A stretch of 64,000 nucleotides of DNA from Brassicibacter mesophilus (GTDB lineage Bacteria; Bacillota; Clostridia; Tissierellales; Proteiniboraceae): NCBI RefSeq assembly GCF_050433385.1, contig NZ_JBNPXI010000011.1, positions 62,001-126,000 of the forward strand. Reading direction: 5' to 3'. Within the stretch, counting starts at the first letter, position 1; every line of letters begins with the position of its first letter. This document shows positions 17,842 through 26,713 of the stretch, one piece after another. The notes under the pieces were generated by a model. The model did not search any database. It was not told the origin of the DNA and saw only the letters and a program-made list of their open reading frames with translations. The translations under genes were made by a program, and so were the position numbers.

Positions 17842-19551
17842 ATGTTTTGGGATACTTACCCTCCTACTGTTCCAGCTCAACCTGAAATCGCTCCACCTCA
17901 GCCTGATAATCCTACTGACCAAGAACGATATGCTCTAGCAATGTACGGATTGATAAAAGCAAATCGCCCAGAGGATTTTTATAACATTATAAGGCTATCA
18001 AGTCTGCCTGAAGATATAACTACTATAGCTAATCCAGGAGAATTTAAAAATGAAAATATTAAGATAGGAATAATCGGTGCAGGAGTTGCTGGTCTATCAG
18101 CTGCTTTCGAGCTAAGGAAGCTAGGATTTGACATAACTATGTTTGAAGCAAGCGAAGAACGAATTGGCGGAAGAATATATACTTATCATTTCGATGAAAA
18201 TAATTATGGTGAACTGGGAGCTATGCGTATACCTGTAACACACAACGCTACTTGGCATTATGTCAATTTATTCAACCTAAATACACGTCCTTTTGTTCAG
18301 TCAAATCCTAACGGACTCATCTACGTAAGAAATACAAGGGTTAGAAATGATGTGGAAGGTAAAAATGTGACAGAAGAAATTTATCCAAAATTTCCTTTAG
18401 CTGCTTGGGAAAGAAAAGTTCCATGGATGGATTTATTGAACTATGCTATTGATACGCCTCTATTATCAACTTCACCATCTATCCGTACTCAACTTCTTCA
18501 GATTAGAAAATTTTATGATAGTCTAATTAATTTTTGGGATTACTATAACGTAAGACAAATAATGGAAATGTCCGGTCTAAGCCAGGGAGCTATAGACATG
18601 CTTACTAGTATTTCTCCTTTTACACGCTTATTTATGTATGATGGATATATAGAAGTGATGATGGATAACTATCAATTATCTTTCCTATATTTATATGAAA
18701 TTATCGGCGGAATGAGTAAACTGCCTCATTCGTTCTATAATTCTTTAACTAGCAGCGAGCCTTCAGAGTATGGTGATATACCAAAAGAACGTCTCGGAAA
18801 GGTTAAAATAAACAAAGGTACATGGGTTGAAAAAATATCTCAGCCAAATAATAGCAAGGTAACATTATGGTACAAGAACAAATCCATGAAAACCTCTATT
18901 CCTGAAAAATTTGACTATATAATCTGCGCTATACCGTTTTCTACACTTAGAAATGTACGGATAGATCCTCCATTTAGTACCCAAAAGATGCAGGCTATAA
19001 GAGAAGTTGGTTATTCTTTGACTCAAAAGACCTTGTTCCTATGCAATAAAAGATTCTGGCAAGAAGGAAGCCCATCTGAAAGAATAATCGGCGGCGGTTC
19101 TTTTACAGACCTCCCAATTTCATCAATATGGTATCCATCCGATCGTAAGCCTGCTTATGAGCCAGGCGTGCTGCTTGCTTCATATAATTTTAACATTGAT
19201 ACAACAAGACTAGGTAATTTACCTGATAACTTAAGATATGATGATGTTAAAAGACAAGTTGAGTTAGTACATGGACTTCCTGCTGAATATCTGAATGATG
19301 TAGTAAAAAATCGTGTATATCTAAACTGGAATGAATATCCATGGTCTTTAGGTGGTTTCTGTTATTTCTTACCTGAGCAGAAAAGATTATTCTCTTATGC
19401 AATTGCTGCTCCGGAATATAATTCAAGAGTTCTTTTTGCTGGAGAACATGTTTCAGTTTCGCACGGCTGGATTAATGGTGCCCTCCAATCTTCAATGGCT
19501 GCAGCAAACATTATAGCTAAAATAAGTAAATCTAAAAAAATAATATACTAG
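17842..19551 (+). CDS. FAD-dependent amine oxidase (L-amino-acid oxidase / tryptophan monooxygenase type)
   Basis: This is a 569-residue flavoprotein. A Pro-rich N-terminus of about 70 residues without a signal peptide precedes the dinucleotide-binding motif GIIGAGVAGLSAAFELRK at about 73-90, with FEAS and the GGRI(Y/F)T motif following. The motif ELGAMRIP at about 130-137 corresponds to the GAMR(F/L)P segment of L-amino-acid oxidases and tryptophan 2-monooxygenases, whose Arg binds the substrate carboxylate. The C-terminus carries the flavin motif FAGEHVSVSHGWINGALQS. From these I infer an amino-acid rather than a simple monoamine substrate. Family members use O2, which is odd in a presumed anaerobe; a different acceptor or detoxification role is possible. 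The ATG follows AGGGG by ten bases. No terminator was seen before the next gene, which has its own promoter. Confidence 0.85.
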   Translation: MFWDTYPPTVPAQPEIAPPQPDNPTDQERYALAMYGLIKANRPEDFYNIIRLSSLPEDITTIANPGEFKNENIKIGIIGAGVAGLSAAFELRKLGFDITMFEASEERIGGRIYTYHFDENNYGELGAMRIPVTHNATWHYVNLFNLNTRPFVQSNPNGLIYVRNTRVRNDVEGKNVTEEIYPKFPLAAWERKVPWMDLLNYAIDTPLLSTSPSIRTQLLQIRKFYDSLINFWDYYNVRQIMEMSGLSQGAIDMLTSISPFTRLFMYDGYIEVMMDNYQLSFLYLYEIIGGMSKLPHSFYNSLTSSEPSEYGDIPKERLGKVKINKGTWVEKISQPNNSKVTLWYKNKSMKTSIPEKFDYIICAIPFSTLRNVRIDPPFSTQKMQAIREVGYSLTQKTLFLCNKRFWQEGSPSERIIGGGSFTDLPISSIWYPSDRKPAYEPGVLLASYNFNIDTTRLGNLPDNLRYDDVKRQVELVHGLPAEYLNDVVKNRVYLNWNEYPWSLGGFCYFLPEQKRLFSYAIAAPEYNSRVLFAGEHVSVSHGWINGALQSSMAAANIIAKISKSKKIIY

Positions 19552-19557
19552 ATATAT

Positions 19558-19586
19558 TTGACAAATGAATCAAGCTTTTTTATAAT
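19558..19586 (+). promoter_or_regulatory. Consensus sigma-A promoter of the gntR-nagB unit
   Basis: A perfect TTGACA (19558-19563) and a perfect TATAAT (19581-19586) are separated by exactly 17 bases. The transcription start would be near 19593, about 40 bases before the TTG start codon at 19634. Confidence 0.85.
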
Positions 19587-19598
19587 TGTATATACAAT
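19585..19598 (+). promoter_or_regulatory. Palindromic operator overlapping the -10 box
   Basis: ATTGTATATACAAT is a perfect 14-bp palindrome that begins within the -10 box. Its core GTATATAC fits the GT-N-TA-N-AC pattern bound by HutC-subfamily GntR regulators such as NagR/DasR. The adjacent HutC-type gene suggests autorepression relieved by an amino-sugar phosphate. Binding is inferred, not shown. Confidence 0.6.
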
Positions 19599-19633
19599 AT
19601 AACAAATGTAGTACAATTATAGGAGTGGTGTCT

Positions 19634-20368
19634 TTGAAAAAAGTATCAAAGCAAAGTGCTTTACCCCTTTATTATCAACTAAAGGAAATCCTGGTTGAAA
19701 TGATTGAAAATGAAGAATTGAAACCAGGTGATCCTATCCTTCCTGAGCTTGAATTGTGTAAATTACATGACATAAGTCGAATGACAGCTAGAAAAGCTAT
19801 AATGGCTTTGGTGAATGAAGGATTGCTATATAGGGAACAAGGAAAAGGTACCTTTGTATCAAATCCAAAAGAAAAGCAGCAAATATCCAAGTTAAAAGGA
19901 TTTTCCGAAGAAATGGAAGAAAAAGGTTTGAAAACAAGCACTAAGCTTCTATCCTTCAAAATTAAAAAAGCAACTAAAAAAATTAAAGCACACTTACAGT
20001 TAACTGATGATAACGATTTGATAATTGAAATAAGAAGATTGATGATTATTGAGGATGAGCCATTTTCTCTGGAGACTGTATGTATACCTCACTATATGTG
20101 TCCTGATATGGTAAAAGAAACAATTGAGGGTAATTCTTTATACAAGCTATTGAGTAAAAACTATAGCTACGTTATGGACTACGCTAAACAAAGTATAGAA
20201 CCAACAATTCTTGATGAGTACGAAGGTAGCATGTTAATGATACCAAAGGATACAATGGCTTTATTATTCAGAAGGAAAACATACTTAGTAGACGGCAGAG
20301 TAATTGAATATACAAAATCCATATACAGAAGTGATAAGTACAAATACGAGATAATTTTGACACCTTAA
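19634..20368 (+). CDS. HutC-subfamily GntR transcriptional regulator (NagR-like)
   Basis: The regulator has about 244 residues. An N-terminal winged helix-turn-helix (LPLYYQLKEILVEMIENEEL ... RMTARKAIMALVNEGLLYR) is followed by a UTRA ligand-binding domain (about 90-240) containing the family features IEIRRLMI and FSLETVCIPH. Members next to nagB usually sense glucosamine- or N-acetylglucosamine-6-phosphate. The start is TTG at 19634, eight bases after AGGAG. The longer reading frame from 19586 would begin inside the -10/operator region and is rejected. nagB starts 46 bases downstream, so the two are probably co-transcribed. Confidence 0.85.
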   Translation: MKKVSKQSALPLYYQLKEILVEMIENEELKPGDPILPELELCKLHDISRMTARKAIMALVNEGLLYREQGKGTFVSNPKEKQQISKLKGFSEEMEEKGLKTSTKLLSFKIKKATKKIKAHLQLTDDNDLIIEIRRLMIIEDEPFSLETVCIPHYMCPDMVKETIEGNSLYKLLSKNYSYVMDYAKQSIEPTILDEYEGSMLMIPKDTMALLFRRKTYLVDGRVIEYTKSIYRSDKYKYEIILTP

Positions 20369-20414
20369 TGGACAAGTTAAAATAACATAAAAAACAGTAT
20401 TAGGAGGCAAAAAA

Positions 20415-21140
20415 ATGAAAATTATTGTTGTAAACAATTACAATGAAATGAGTAAAAAAGCGGCTAATATTATTGCAAGCCAGATTATACTTAATTCTAA
20501 TAGTGTGCTGGGCTTTGCAACTGGTGATACTCCGTTGGGTACCTATAAAGAGCTGATAAATATTTATAACGAAGGTGATATTGATTTCAGTGATATAAAA
20601 ACCTTTAACCTTGACGAATACTATCATCTTCCTAAGGAAAACCCTCAAAGCTATAATTTTTATATGTCGGAAAACCTTTTTAAGCGCGTTAACGTAAAGC
20701 CTGAGAACATCCATATTCCAAATGGTATGTGTAACAGTATCGAAGACGAATGTGCTAGCTATGAAGAAACCATAAAGCAAGCTGGTGGCATTGATTTGCA
20801 GCTTCTTGGTATAGGTAGAAATGGACACATAGGTTTTAATGAGCCTGATTTAAAGTTTGAAGCAACTACACATTTAGTTCATTTAGATGAAGATACTATA
20901 AAAGCAAATTCAAGATTCTTCGATTCCATAGAGGAAGTCCCAACTAAGGCAATAAGTATGGGTATAAAAACAATTATGCAAGCAAAAAAAATAGTGTTAT
21001 TAGCAAGTGGAGTCGAAAAATCCGAAGCTATTTACAATACTGTAAAGGGGTCAATAACACCAGAAGTACCGGCTTCAGTACTACAGCTTCATCCTGATGT
21101 TACAGTTATTATTGATAAAGATGCTGGCTCTAGGCTTTGA
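20415..21140 (+). CDS. nagB: Glucosamine-6-phosphate deaminase
   Basis: NagB converts glucosamine-6-phosphate to fructose-6-phosphate and ammonia, feeding wall amino sugars into glycolysis. The 241-residue length is normal for the monomeric Firmicute form. Recognisable motifs are GFATGDTPLGTY (phosphate binding), FNLDEYYHL with the catalytic Asp, and LLGIGRNGHIGFNEP with the ring-opening His. The gene starts with ATG after AGGAGG and lies 46 bases downstream of the gntR gene. nagA (the deacetylase needed to make its substrate) is not in this window. Confidence 0.95.
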   Translation: MKIIVVNNYNEMSKKAANIIASQIILNSNSVLGFATGDTPLGTYKELINIYNEGDIDFSDIKTFNLDEYYHLPKENPQSYNFYMSENLFKRVNVKPENIHIPNGMCNSIEDECASYEETIKQAGGIDLQLLGIGRNGHIGFNEPDLKFEATTHLVHLDEDTIKANSRFFDSIEEVPTKAISMGIKTIMQAKKIVLLASGVEKSEAIYNTVKGSITPEVPASVLQLHPDVTVIIDKDAGSRL

Positions 21141-21150
21141 GGTGATATCT

Positions 21151-21645
21151 GTGAGTAGATCTGAAATATTATTACGTTTTGTTCTTTCAATATTTGTTGG
21201 AGGGCTTATTGGATATGAAAGAGAATATCAAAATAGGCCCGCCGGCTTTATTACACATATACTTGTATGTGTTGGGGCAGCAATAATTGCTATAATTCAA
21301 ATACTTATAGTTGAAGATTCAATAAATATGATGTTAACGTATCCTCAACTATCCAATGCCCTTAAAGCAGATAGCAGTAGGCTTGTTTCGCAAGTTGTAT
21401 CTGGTGTAGGCTTTCTTGGCGCTGGCTCAATAATACATAACAAAGGTTCTGTTACAGGACTTACAACTGCAGCAACACTTTGGGTAGTGGCATGTATTGG
21501 TATTGCCGCAGGTATGGGTTATTATTTTTTAAGTATAACATCTGCTATTGGCGTTTATTGTGTGCTAGTTATATTGAAAAGAGTTAAATTTAGAATACAA
21601 AGCAAAAGCACTAGCAAAGAACATCAAAAAGAAAATAGTATATAA
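21151..21645 (+). CDS. MgtC/SapB family inner-membrane protein
   Basis: The protein has about 164 residues, with at least four hydrophobic segments and the family signature GGLIGYEREYQNRPAGFITHI near the N-terminus, followed by VSGVGFLGAGSIIHNKGSVTGLTTAATLW. MgtC-like proteins are linked to Mg limitation and ATP-synthase modulation in other bacteria; the role here is unknown. The start is GTG at 21151 with GAGGTGAT upstream, overlapping the nagB stop region. The longer frame starting at 21097 inside nagB is unlikely. Its position in an amino-sugar operon may be coincidental. Confidence 0.85.
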   Translation: MSRSEILLRFVLSIFVGGLIGYEREYQNRPAGFITHILVCVGAAIIAIIQILIVEDSINMMLTYPQLSNALKADSSRLVSQVVSGVGFLGAGSIIHNKGSVTGLTTAATLWVVACIGIAAGMGYYFLSITSAIGVYCVLVILKRVKFRIQSKSTSKEHQKENSI

Positions 21646-21667
21646 AAAATTTTTTTTGGAGTAGAAA

Positions 21668-21680
21668 GAAATAAAATTTC
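21668..21680 (+). promoter_or_regulatory. Possible RpiR/MurR operator upstream of murQ
   Basis: GAAAT-AAA-ATTTC is a small perfect inverted repeat, about 115 bases before murQ. RpiR-family regulators often bind TGAAA/TTTCA-type sites, and an RpiR gene closes this operon. The region is very AT-rich, so chance is a serious alternative. Confidence 0.3.
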
Positions 21681-21796
21681 ATGTTATTATTAGTTTAATA
21701 GTAATAATTTTTCAAAATATTTCACTATGACTTTCATTATAAATGTAAAAGTTGATATAGCTTGTAATATTCTATAAAGAAAGGATGTACACATCA

Positions 21797-22702
21797 ATGA
21801 ATATCGATTTAAGCAATTTAACTACCGAAAAAAGAAATCCTGATACACTTGAACTGGACATAGTTTCAACCGAAGAAATGATAAAAATGATTAACGAAGA
21901 AGACAAAAAAGTAGCCTATGCTGTTGAAAAACAAATTCCTAATATCGCGAAAGCCGTTGAACTAATTGCAAGTAAACTTGAAATGGGAGGAAGGCTAATA
22001 TATTTAGGAGCTGGTACTAGTGGTAGACTCGGAATATTAGATGCTTCAGAGTGTCCTCCAACCTTTGGTACACCAAAAGAGATGGTTCATGGAATAATAG
22101 CTGGAGGTTTTGACGCAATATTTAGTGCAGTGGAAGGTGCTGAAGATGATACTTTAAAAGCCATAGAAGATTTGAAGAAAACAAGCTTTACTAGCAAAGA
22201 TATACTAGTTGGAATAACTGCTAGTGGAAGAACACCTTATGTACTTGGAGGAATTGAGTATGCAAGGTCTATAGGGGCTGCATCTGTAGCTGTAACCAAC
22301 AATGCTAATTCTGAAATACAAAAGCTATCTGATATCTGTATTGCAGTAGTAGTAGGAAGCGAAGCGCTAACAGGATCAACTAGGATGAAAGCAGGTACTG
22401 CACAAAAAATGGTTTTAAACATGCTTTCTACAGGATCAATGATAAGACTTGGCAAGGTCTATGAAAATCTAATGGTAGATTTAGAGTCCACAAATCTTAA
22501 GCTAAAAGAAAGATGTAAAAACATAATTGTTGAAGCTGCCTCTGTAGATAAAACAATTGCTACTCAGTTTTTAGAGGAAACAGGATATGACGTTAAACTA
22601 GCAATATTTATGATAATGTCAGAACTTGATAAAGAGACAGCTGAGAAAACCCTTAACTTGCATAAGGGTCATATAAGGAAGGCTTTAATGGCAATTAAAT
22701 AA
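21797..22702 (+). CDS. murQ: N-acetylmuramic acid 6-phosphate etherase
   Basis: MurQ cleaves the lactyl ether of MurNAc-6-phosphate, giving GlcNAc-6-phosphate and D-lactate, in the cytoplasm. The 301-residue protein has a SIS domain with LGAGTSGRLGILDASECPPTF and the conserved TGSTRMKAGTAQK segment. I chose the ATG at 21797, where family members begin (MNIDLSNL). An in-frame ATG at 21785 lies immediately after the AAAGG ribosome-binding site. The next gene starts 19 bases downstream, so this is the first gene of a MurNAc operon running to 28142. Confidence 0.95.
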   Translation: MNIDLSNLTTEKRNPDTLELDIVSTEEMIKMINEEDKKVAYAVEKQIPNIAKAVELIASKLEMGGRLIYLGAGTSGRLGILDASECPPTFGTPKEMVHGIIAGGFDAIFSAVEGAEDDTLKAIEDLKKTSFTSKDILVGITASGRTPYVLGGIEYARSIGAASVAVTNNANSEIQKLSDICIAVVVGSEALTGSTRMKAGTAQKMVLNMLSTGSMIRLGKVYENLMVDLESTNLKLKERCKNIIVEAASVDKTIATQFLEETGYDVKLAIFMIMSELDKETAEKTLNLHKGHIRKALMAIK

Positions 22703-22721
22703 ATATAAGAGGAGGATGTAC

Positions 22722-24377
22722 ATGAATAAGAGGTTAAAATCAAAACTTTCAGTCTTATTACTACTTGTCTTAATATTATCTACTAGTTTAACTGGATATG
22801 CAGTAGATAACAACATCAGTGCTACATCAAACGAACAGCAAGTTTCAGTAAGTCAGGTAACCGTTGATTCTCAAATCGATCCTAGATTTCCTGAAGAAGA
22901 GCCTACTAGTCGGCTATATGCTCAAAGTAGGAGAGTATTTAAGGGATATGAAGGTCAAGGCAAAATAATTGTAGAAAATCATGGTGCACAATCAGCTTCT
23001 GTATATGTAAATGGCAAGCTTATATCTATCAATGATGCACTCAAACACAAGAATGGAACAGCTACTATAGACATAAGCAAGTATACAGTAACAGGTGATA
23101 ATACATTAAAGGTTTTAAAGATTCAGCCCGAAGATTCATACATAAATATATTTATTCCATATCCTGAACTTACAATTGGCAAACCAAAAGACGTTGGATT
23201 CTCGGAAAAGAAATTAGCTGAAATAGATGATCTTATAAACAAGGAAGTAAAAGAAGGCTTTCCAGGTGCAGTGTTGTTGATAATGAAGGATGGAAAAATC
23301 ATCAAAAATACTGCATATGGATACAAGCTTAAATACGATGGAGATAAGTTGCTTAGTGACTTTGAATCTATGAATACTGATACTTTGTTTGACCTTGCTT
23401 CTAACACTAAAATGTATGCTACTAACTTAGCTATACAAAAACTTGTCAGCGAAGGTAAAATAGACATCAATGATTTAGTATGCAAGTATATTCCAGGTTT
23501 TACTGGTGAAACAAGAGAAAATATTAAAATTAGAGATTTATTAACTCATTCAGCTGGATTTGCAGCGAGCATTAAATTCTATATGCCAGACAATCCTTAT
23601 GGTGAAGAGTTTCATTCACTTGATAGAGAAAAAACATTAAAGCTTTTAGAAAAAGCTCCATTAGAATATCCAACTGGAACAAAAACTATCTACAGTGACA
23701 CTGACTATATGCTTTTAGGATATATAATTGAAAATGTTACTGGTGCTAAATTGGATGAATATGTTGAAAACAATATATATAAGCCGTTAGGATTAACTCA
23801 TACAGTATTTAATCCTTTAGAAAAAGGATTTGAAAAACAAGATTGTGCAGCAACAGAAACTATGGGTAATACAAGAGGCGGATCAAGAGACTTTCCAAGT
23901 ATAAGAAGCTATACACTTCAAGGTGAGGTTCATGATGAGAAAGCTTACTACTCAATGAGTGGAATCTCAGGACATGCTGGTCTATTTTCTACCGCTTCAG
24001 ATATGGCTGTTTTATGTCAAACAATATTAAATCAAGGCGGATATGGCAATGTTCAGATATTTGATAAGAATGTATTAGACCAGTTTACTAAGCCATCTGA
24101 TAACGATATCACTTTTGGTTTAGGATGGAATAGAGCTGGAAACACAGATAAAGTATGGCAATTTGGTCCATATGCTAGTAATATAGCAATCGGTCATACT
24201 GGATGGACTGGAACACTCACACAAATTGATCCTAAACATGATATGGCTATCGTTCTTTTAACAAATAAGAAACATTCGGTATGTAATGACGGCAGTTTTG
24301 AAGGTGACGTATATGAAACAGGAAAGTATGGAAGTATAGTTTCTCTAGTTTATGAAGCACTGCTAGAGAGTAAATAA
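22722..24377 (+). CDS. Exported beta-lactamase-fold serine hydrolase, AmiE-like
   Basis: The protein has about 551 residues. A signal peptide ending near GYA/VD is followed by a beta-rich N-terminal extension of about 140 residues. The class C beta-lactamase/esterase domain starts at about 155. The active-site motifs are SNTK at about 226 (SxxK), YSD at about 324 (Tyr motif) and HTG at about 492 (KTG equivalent). In Bacillus subtilis the MurNAc operon encodes AmiE (YbbE), a MurNAc-L-Ala amidase of this same fold, so a role in removing stem peptide from muropeptides before uptake is a good guess from context. A D,D-carboxypeptidase or esterase remains possible. The ATG at 22722 has GAGGAGG six bases upstream. 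Confidence 0.8.
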   Translation: MNKRLKSKLSVLLLLVLILSTSLTGYAVDNNISATSNEQQVSVSQVTVDSQIDPRFPEEEPTSRLYAQSRRVFKGYEGQGKIIVENHGAQSASVYVNGKLISINDALKHKNGTATIDISKYTVTGDNTLKVLKIQPEDSYINIFIPYPELTIGKPKDVGFSEKKLAEIDDLINKEVKEGFPGAVLLIMKDGKIIKNTAYGYKLKYDGDKLLSDFESMNTDTLFDLASNTKMYATNLAIQKLVSEGKIDINDLVCKYIPGFTGETRENIKIRDLLTHSAGFAASIKFYMPDNPYGEEFHSLDREKTLKLLEKAPLEYPTGTKTIYSDTDYMLLGYIIENVTGAKLDEYVENNIYKPLGLTHTVFNPLEKGFEKQDCAATETMGNTRGGSRDFPSIRSYTLQGEVHDEKAYYSMSGISGHAGLFSTASDMAVLCQTILNQGGYGNVQIFDKNVLDQFTKPSDNDITFGLGWNRAGNTDKVWQFGPYASNIAIGHTGWTGTLTQIDPKHDMAIVLLTNKKHSVCNDGSFEGDVYETGKYGSIVSLVYEALLESK

Positions 24378-24410
24378 ACTATCAAATATAACAATAAGGG
24401 GGTCGTTTAA

Positions 24411-25808
24411 ATGGCTAGCTCAAAAGCTAGGATAATTAGTGAAAACATTTTAGAAAAAGTTGGCGGCAAAGAAAACGTTATATCTGTAGCACATTGCGCA
24501 ACTAGGTTAAGATTAGTTATTAAGGACAAAGACATTATCAACAAAGAAACTCTTAACAAAGTTGATGGAGTAATGGGTGTTGTAGAGCAAAGTGGACAGC
24601 TTCAGCTAATATTAGGACCTGGGACAGCTGGTAAAGTAGCTGTTGAGTTTGGAAAGCTAACAGGCATCAAGGTAGGAGTTGAAGATGAAGTTAAGGTAAG
24701 AAAAGAGGCGCTTAAAGCGAAAAACAGTACTCCATTTAAATTATTTTTAAGGCATTTATCTAATATATTTATACCACTAATACCAGCATTCATCGGTTGT
24801 GGAGTAATATATGGTTTAGCAAAAATATTTTCAAATCAAGAGTGGATTAACGAAAATACTTACAACATCCTATACGTAATAGGTAAATCAGTATTTATGT
24901 ACATGAATATAATGGTTGGTATTAATGCTGCTAAAGAATTCGGTGGAAGTCCATCCTTAGGTGGCGCTATCGCAGGTATTTTAAGCTCTCCTAAGCTTGC
25001 AAAAATAGTTATAGGCGGCGAAAACCTAGTTCCTGAAGCTGGCGGAATTATTGCTGTATTAATAGCTGTTATATTTGGTGCTTGGCTTGAAAAGAAACTT
25101 AGAAGAGTTATGCCTTCTGTAATTGATTTAATTGCAACACCTACAATTGTACTTCTAGTAGTTGGGTTAGGTAGTTTATATATTTTCCATCCTGTTGGAG
25201 TTTATCTATCAGGCGGACTTAGTTGGATAGTAAATACATCTATTCAAAAAGGCGGTATACTTATTGGTGCAGTTTTATCAGGTACATTCCTACCACTTGT
25301 AATGACTGGCCTTCATAGGGCACTTACACCTATTGAAGTAAGTCTGCTTAAGGAAACAGGCTTTGACTTGTTAAGACCTATTCTAGCTATGGCTGGAGCA
25401 GGACAAGTAGGTGCTGGATTGGCTATTTACTTTAAAACAAAAAGCAAGAGACTTAAAAAGATCATTGGTAGTTCATTACCTGTTGGTATGTTAGGAATTG
25501 GTGAACCTCTAATGTTTGGTGTAACTTTGCCACTAGGTAAACCTTTCTTAACTGCTTGTTTAGGTTCAATGGTTGGTGGAGCATATATATCATTAACTAA
25601 GGTTGCATCAATCGGTATTGGACTATCTGGATTACCTTTGACTTTATTAATCCCTTCTGATATGGTTTTGAATTATATAATTGGTACTTTATTAGCATAT
25701 GCAGGCGGTTTTGCTCTAACATATTTCACAAAATGGGAAGATATGGCTGATGACAGTGTATCTGAAGAAGATAACAACGTACTAAGCGAGGTCCTTAACA
25801 TCAAATAG
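24411..25808 (+). CDS. murP: PTS EIIBC permease, MurNAc (MurP)-like
   Basis: This is a 465-residue membrane component of a phosphotransferase system. The IIB domain is at about 5-85 with the phosphorylated C29 (AHCATRLRLV). A IIC domain of about ten hydrophobic segments runs from about 105 to 445, with the GIGEPLMFG motif near 365. There is no fused IIA domain; a separate glucose-type EIIA is encoded at 26714. The domain order matches the sucrose/MurNAc/trehalose subfamily. The location between murQ, an AmiE-like hydrolase and a MurR-like regulator favours MurNAc as substrate. GlcNAc or another glycoside cannot be excluded from sequence. Confidence 0.85.
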   Translation: MASSKARIISENILEKVGGKENVISVAHCATRLRLVIKDKDIINKETLNKVDGVMGVVEQSGQLQLILGPGTAGKVAVEFGKLTGIKVGVEDEVKVRKEALKAKNSTPFKLFLRHLSNIFIPLIPAFIGCGVIYGLAKIFSNQEWINENTYNILYVIGKSVFMYMNIMVGINAAKEFGGSPSLGGAIAGILSSPKLAKIVIGGENLVPEAGGIIAVLIAVIFGAWLEKKLRRVMPSVIDLIATPTIVLLVVGLGSLYIFHPVGVYLSGGLSWIVNTSIQKGGILIGAVLSGTFLPLVMTGLHRALTPIEVSLLKETGFDLLRPILAMAGAGQVGAGLAIYFKTKSKRLKKIIGSSLPVGMLGIGEPLMFGVTLPLGKPFLTACLGSMVGGAYISLTKVASIGIGLSGLPLTLLIPSDMVLNYIIGTLLAYAGGFALTYFTKWEDMADDSVSEEDNNVLSEVLNIK

Positions 25809-25831
25809 TAAATAAACTTGGAGGTATAGCT

Positions 25832-26674
25832 ATGAAGTTTGATTTTCATATGCATTCAGTTTTCTCTGATGGTAGCTCTAAAGTTGAAGAAATCTTTGAA
25901 ATAGCGCAGAAAGCTTGTCTTTCTGCGCTAGCAATTACTGATCATGACACTACATTAGGTCTCGAAGTTGTAAATAATATGAGTAAAGAATATAATATTC
26001 CATTCATACCTGCTGTTGAATTTACAGCCGTTGAGAACAACCTTAAATTTCATGTATTGGCCTATGATATAGACTTTCAGTCTGAAGAGCTAAGAGAATA
26101 TTCTAACAATCTACTAAATCATCTAAACAATAAATCGAAACAGGAAATTAAACTAATGCAGGCAAATGGCATTGAAATCGATGAAAATGAGTTTTTTAAG
26201 GAAAGTCATGGTGGACCATTATATAGGGCTAAGCTCCTTAAGACTCTTACTAAATATGGATATTTAAAGCAAGAAGAAATTATGAGTTCACTAAAAGCTT
26301 TTTTTGGTAAGGATGCTCCTTACCATATAGAGGATTCGTATAACTATTATGACTTTCATCAAATATGTAAGCTGATAAAGAGAAATAATGGCATCATAGT
26401 ATTAGCTCATCCTGGCAAAATTAAGAAGAAAGATGAAGGTCTGTATAGGGAACTTATAAACAGTGAGTTACTAGATGGTATTGAAATATACCATCCTGCT
26501 AATGACCACGAAGTTCAAACTGAGCTAACGAATATCGTAACTAATAAAGATATAATATTTACAGGCGGATCAGACTATCATGGTGACTATAACAAATTGA
26601 AAACGCCTATTTGTGGTATTTGGTTACCTAATGAGGTTTATGATAATCTAGAGCCATATATAAAAAATAAATAA
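25832..26674 (+). CDS. PHP-domain phosphoesterase
   Basis: The 280-residue protein opens with the PHP metal-binding motif FHMHSVFSDG (H6, H8, D13), then TDHDTT, PAVEFTA and later IVLAHPGK and GGSDYHGD, the last carrying C-terminal metal ligands. This set resembles the YciV/TrpH-type phosphoesterases that hydrolyse nucleoside 3',5'-bisphosphates or related small phosphates. Its place between EIIBC and EIIA in a MurNAc operon is unusual and suggests either a sugar-phosphate substrate or a passenger gene. The ATG follows GGAGG by seven bases, 23 bases after murP. Confidence 0.8.
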   Translation: MKFDFHMHSVFSDGSSKVEEIFEIAQKACLSALAITDHDTTLGLEVVNNMSKEYNIPFIPAVEFTAVENNLKFHVLAYDIDFQSEELREYSNNLLNHLNNKSKQEIKLMQANGIEIDENEFFKESHGGPLYRAKLLKTLTKYGYLKQEEIMSSLKAFFGKDAPYHIEDSYNYYDFHQICKLIKRNNGIIVLAHPGKIKKKDEGLYRELINSELLDGIEIYHPANDHEVQTELTNIVTNKDIIFTGGSDYHGDYNKLKTPICGIWLPNEVYDNLEPYIKNK

Positions 26675-26713
26675 CTAATATATTAACCAGTCGAAGTATA
26701 GGAGGTTTCTAAT

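Noticed and set aside
20400..20828. Minus-strand frame of 142 codons within nagB
   Set aside because: It lies wholly inside a convincing nagB and resembles no known protein.
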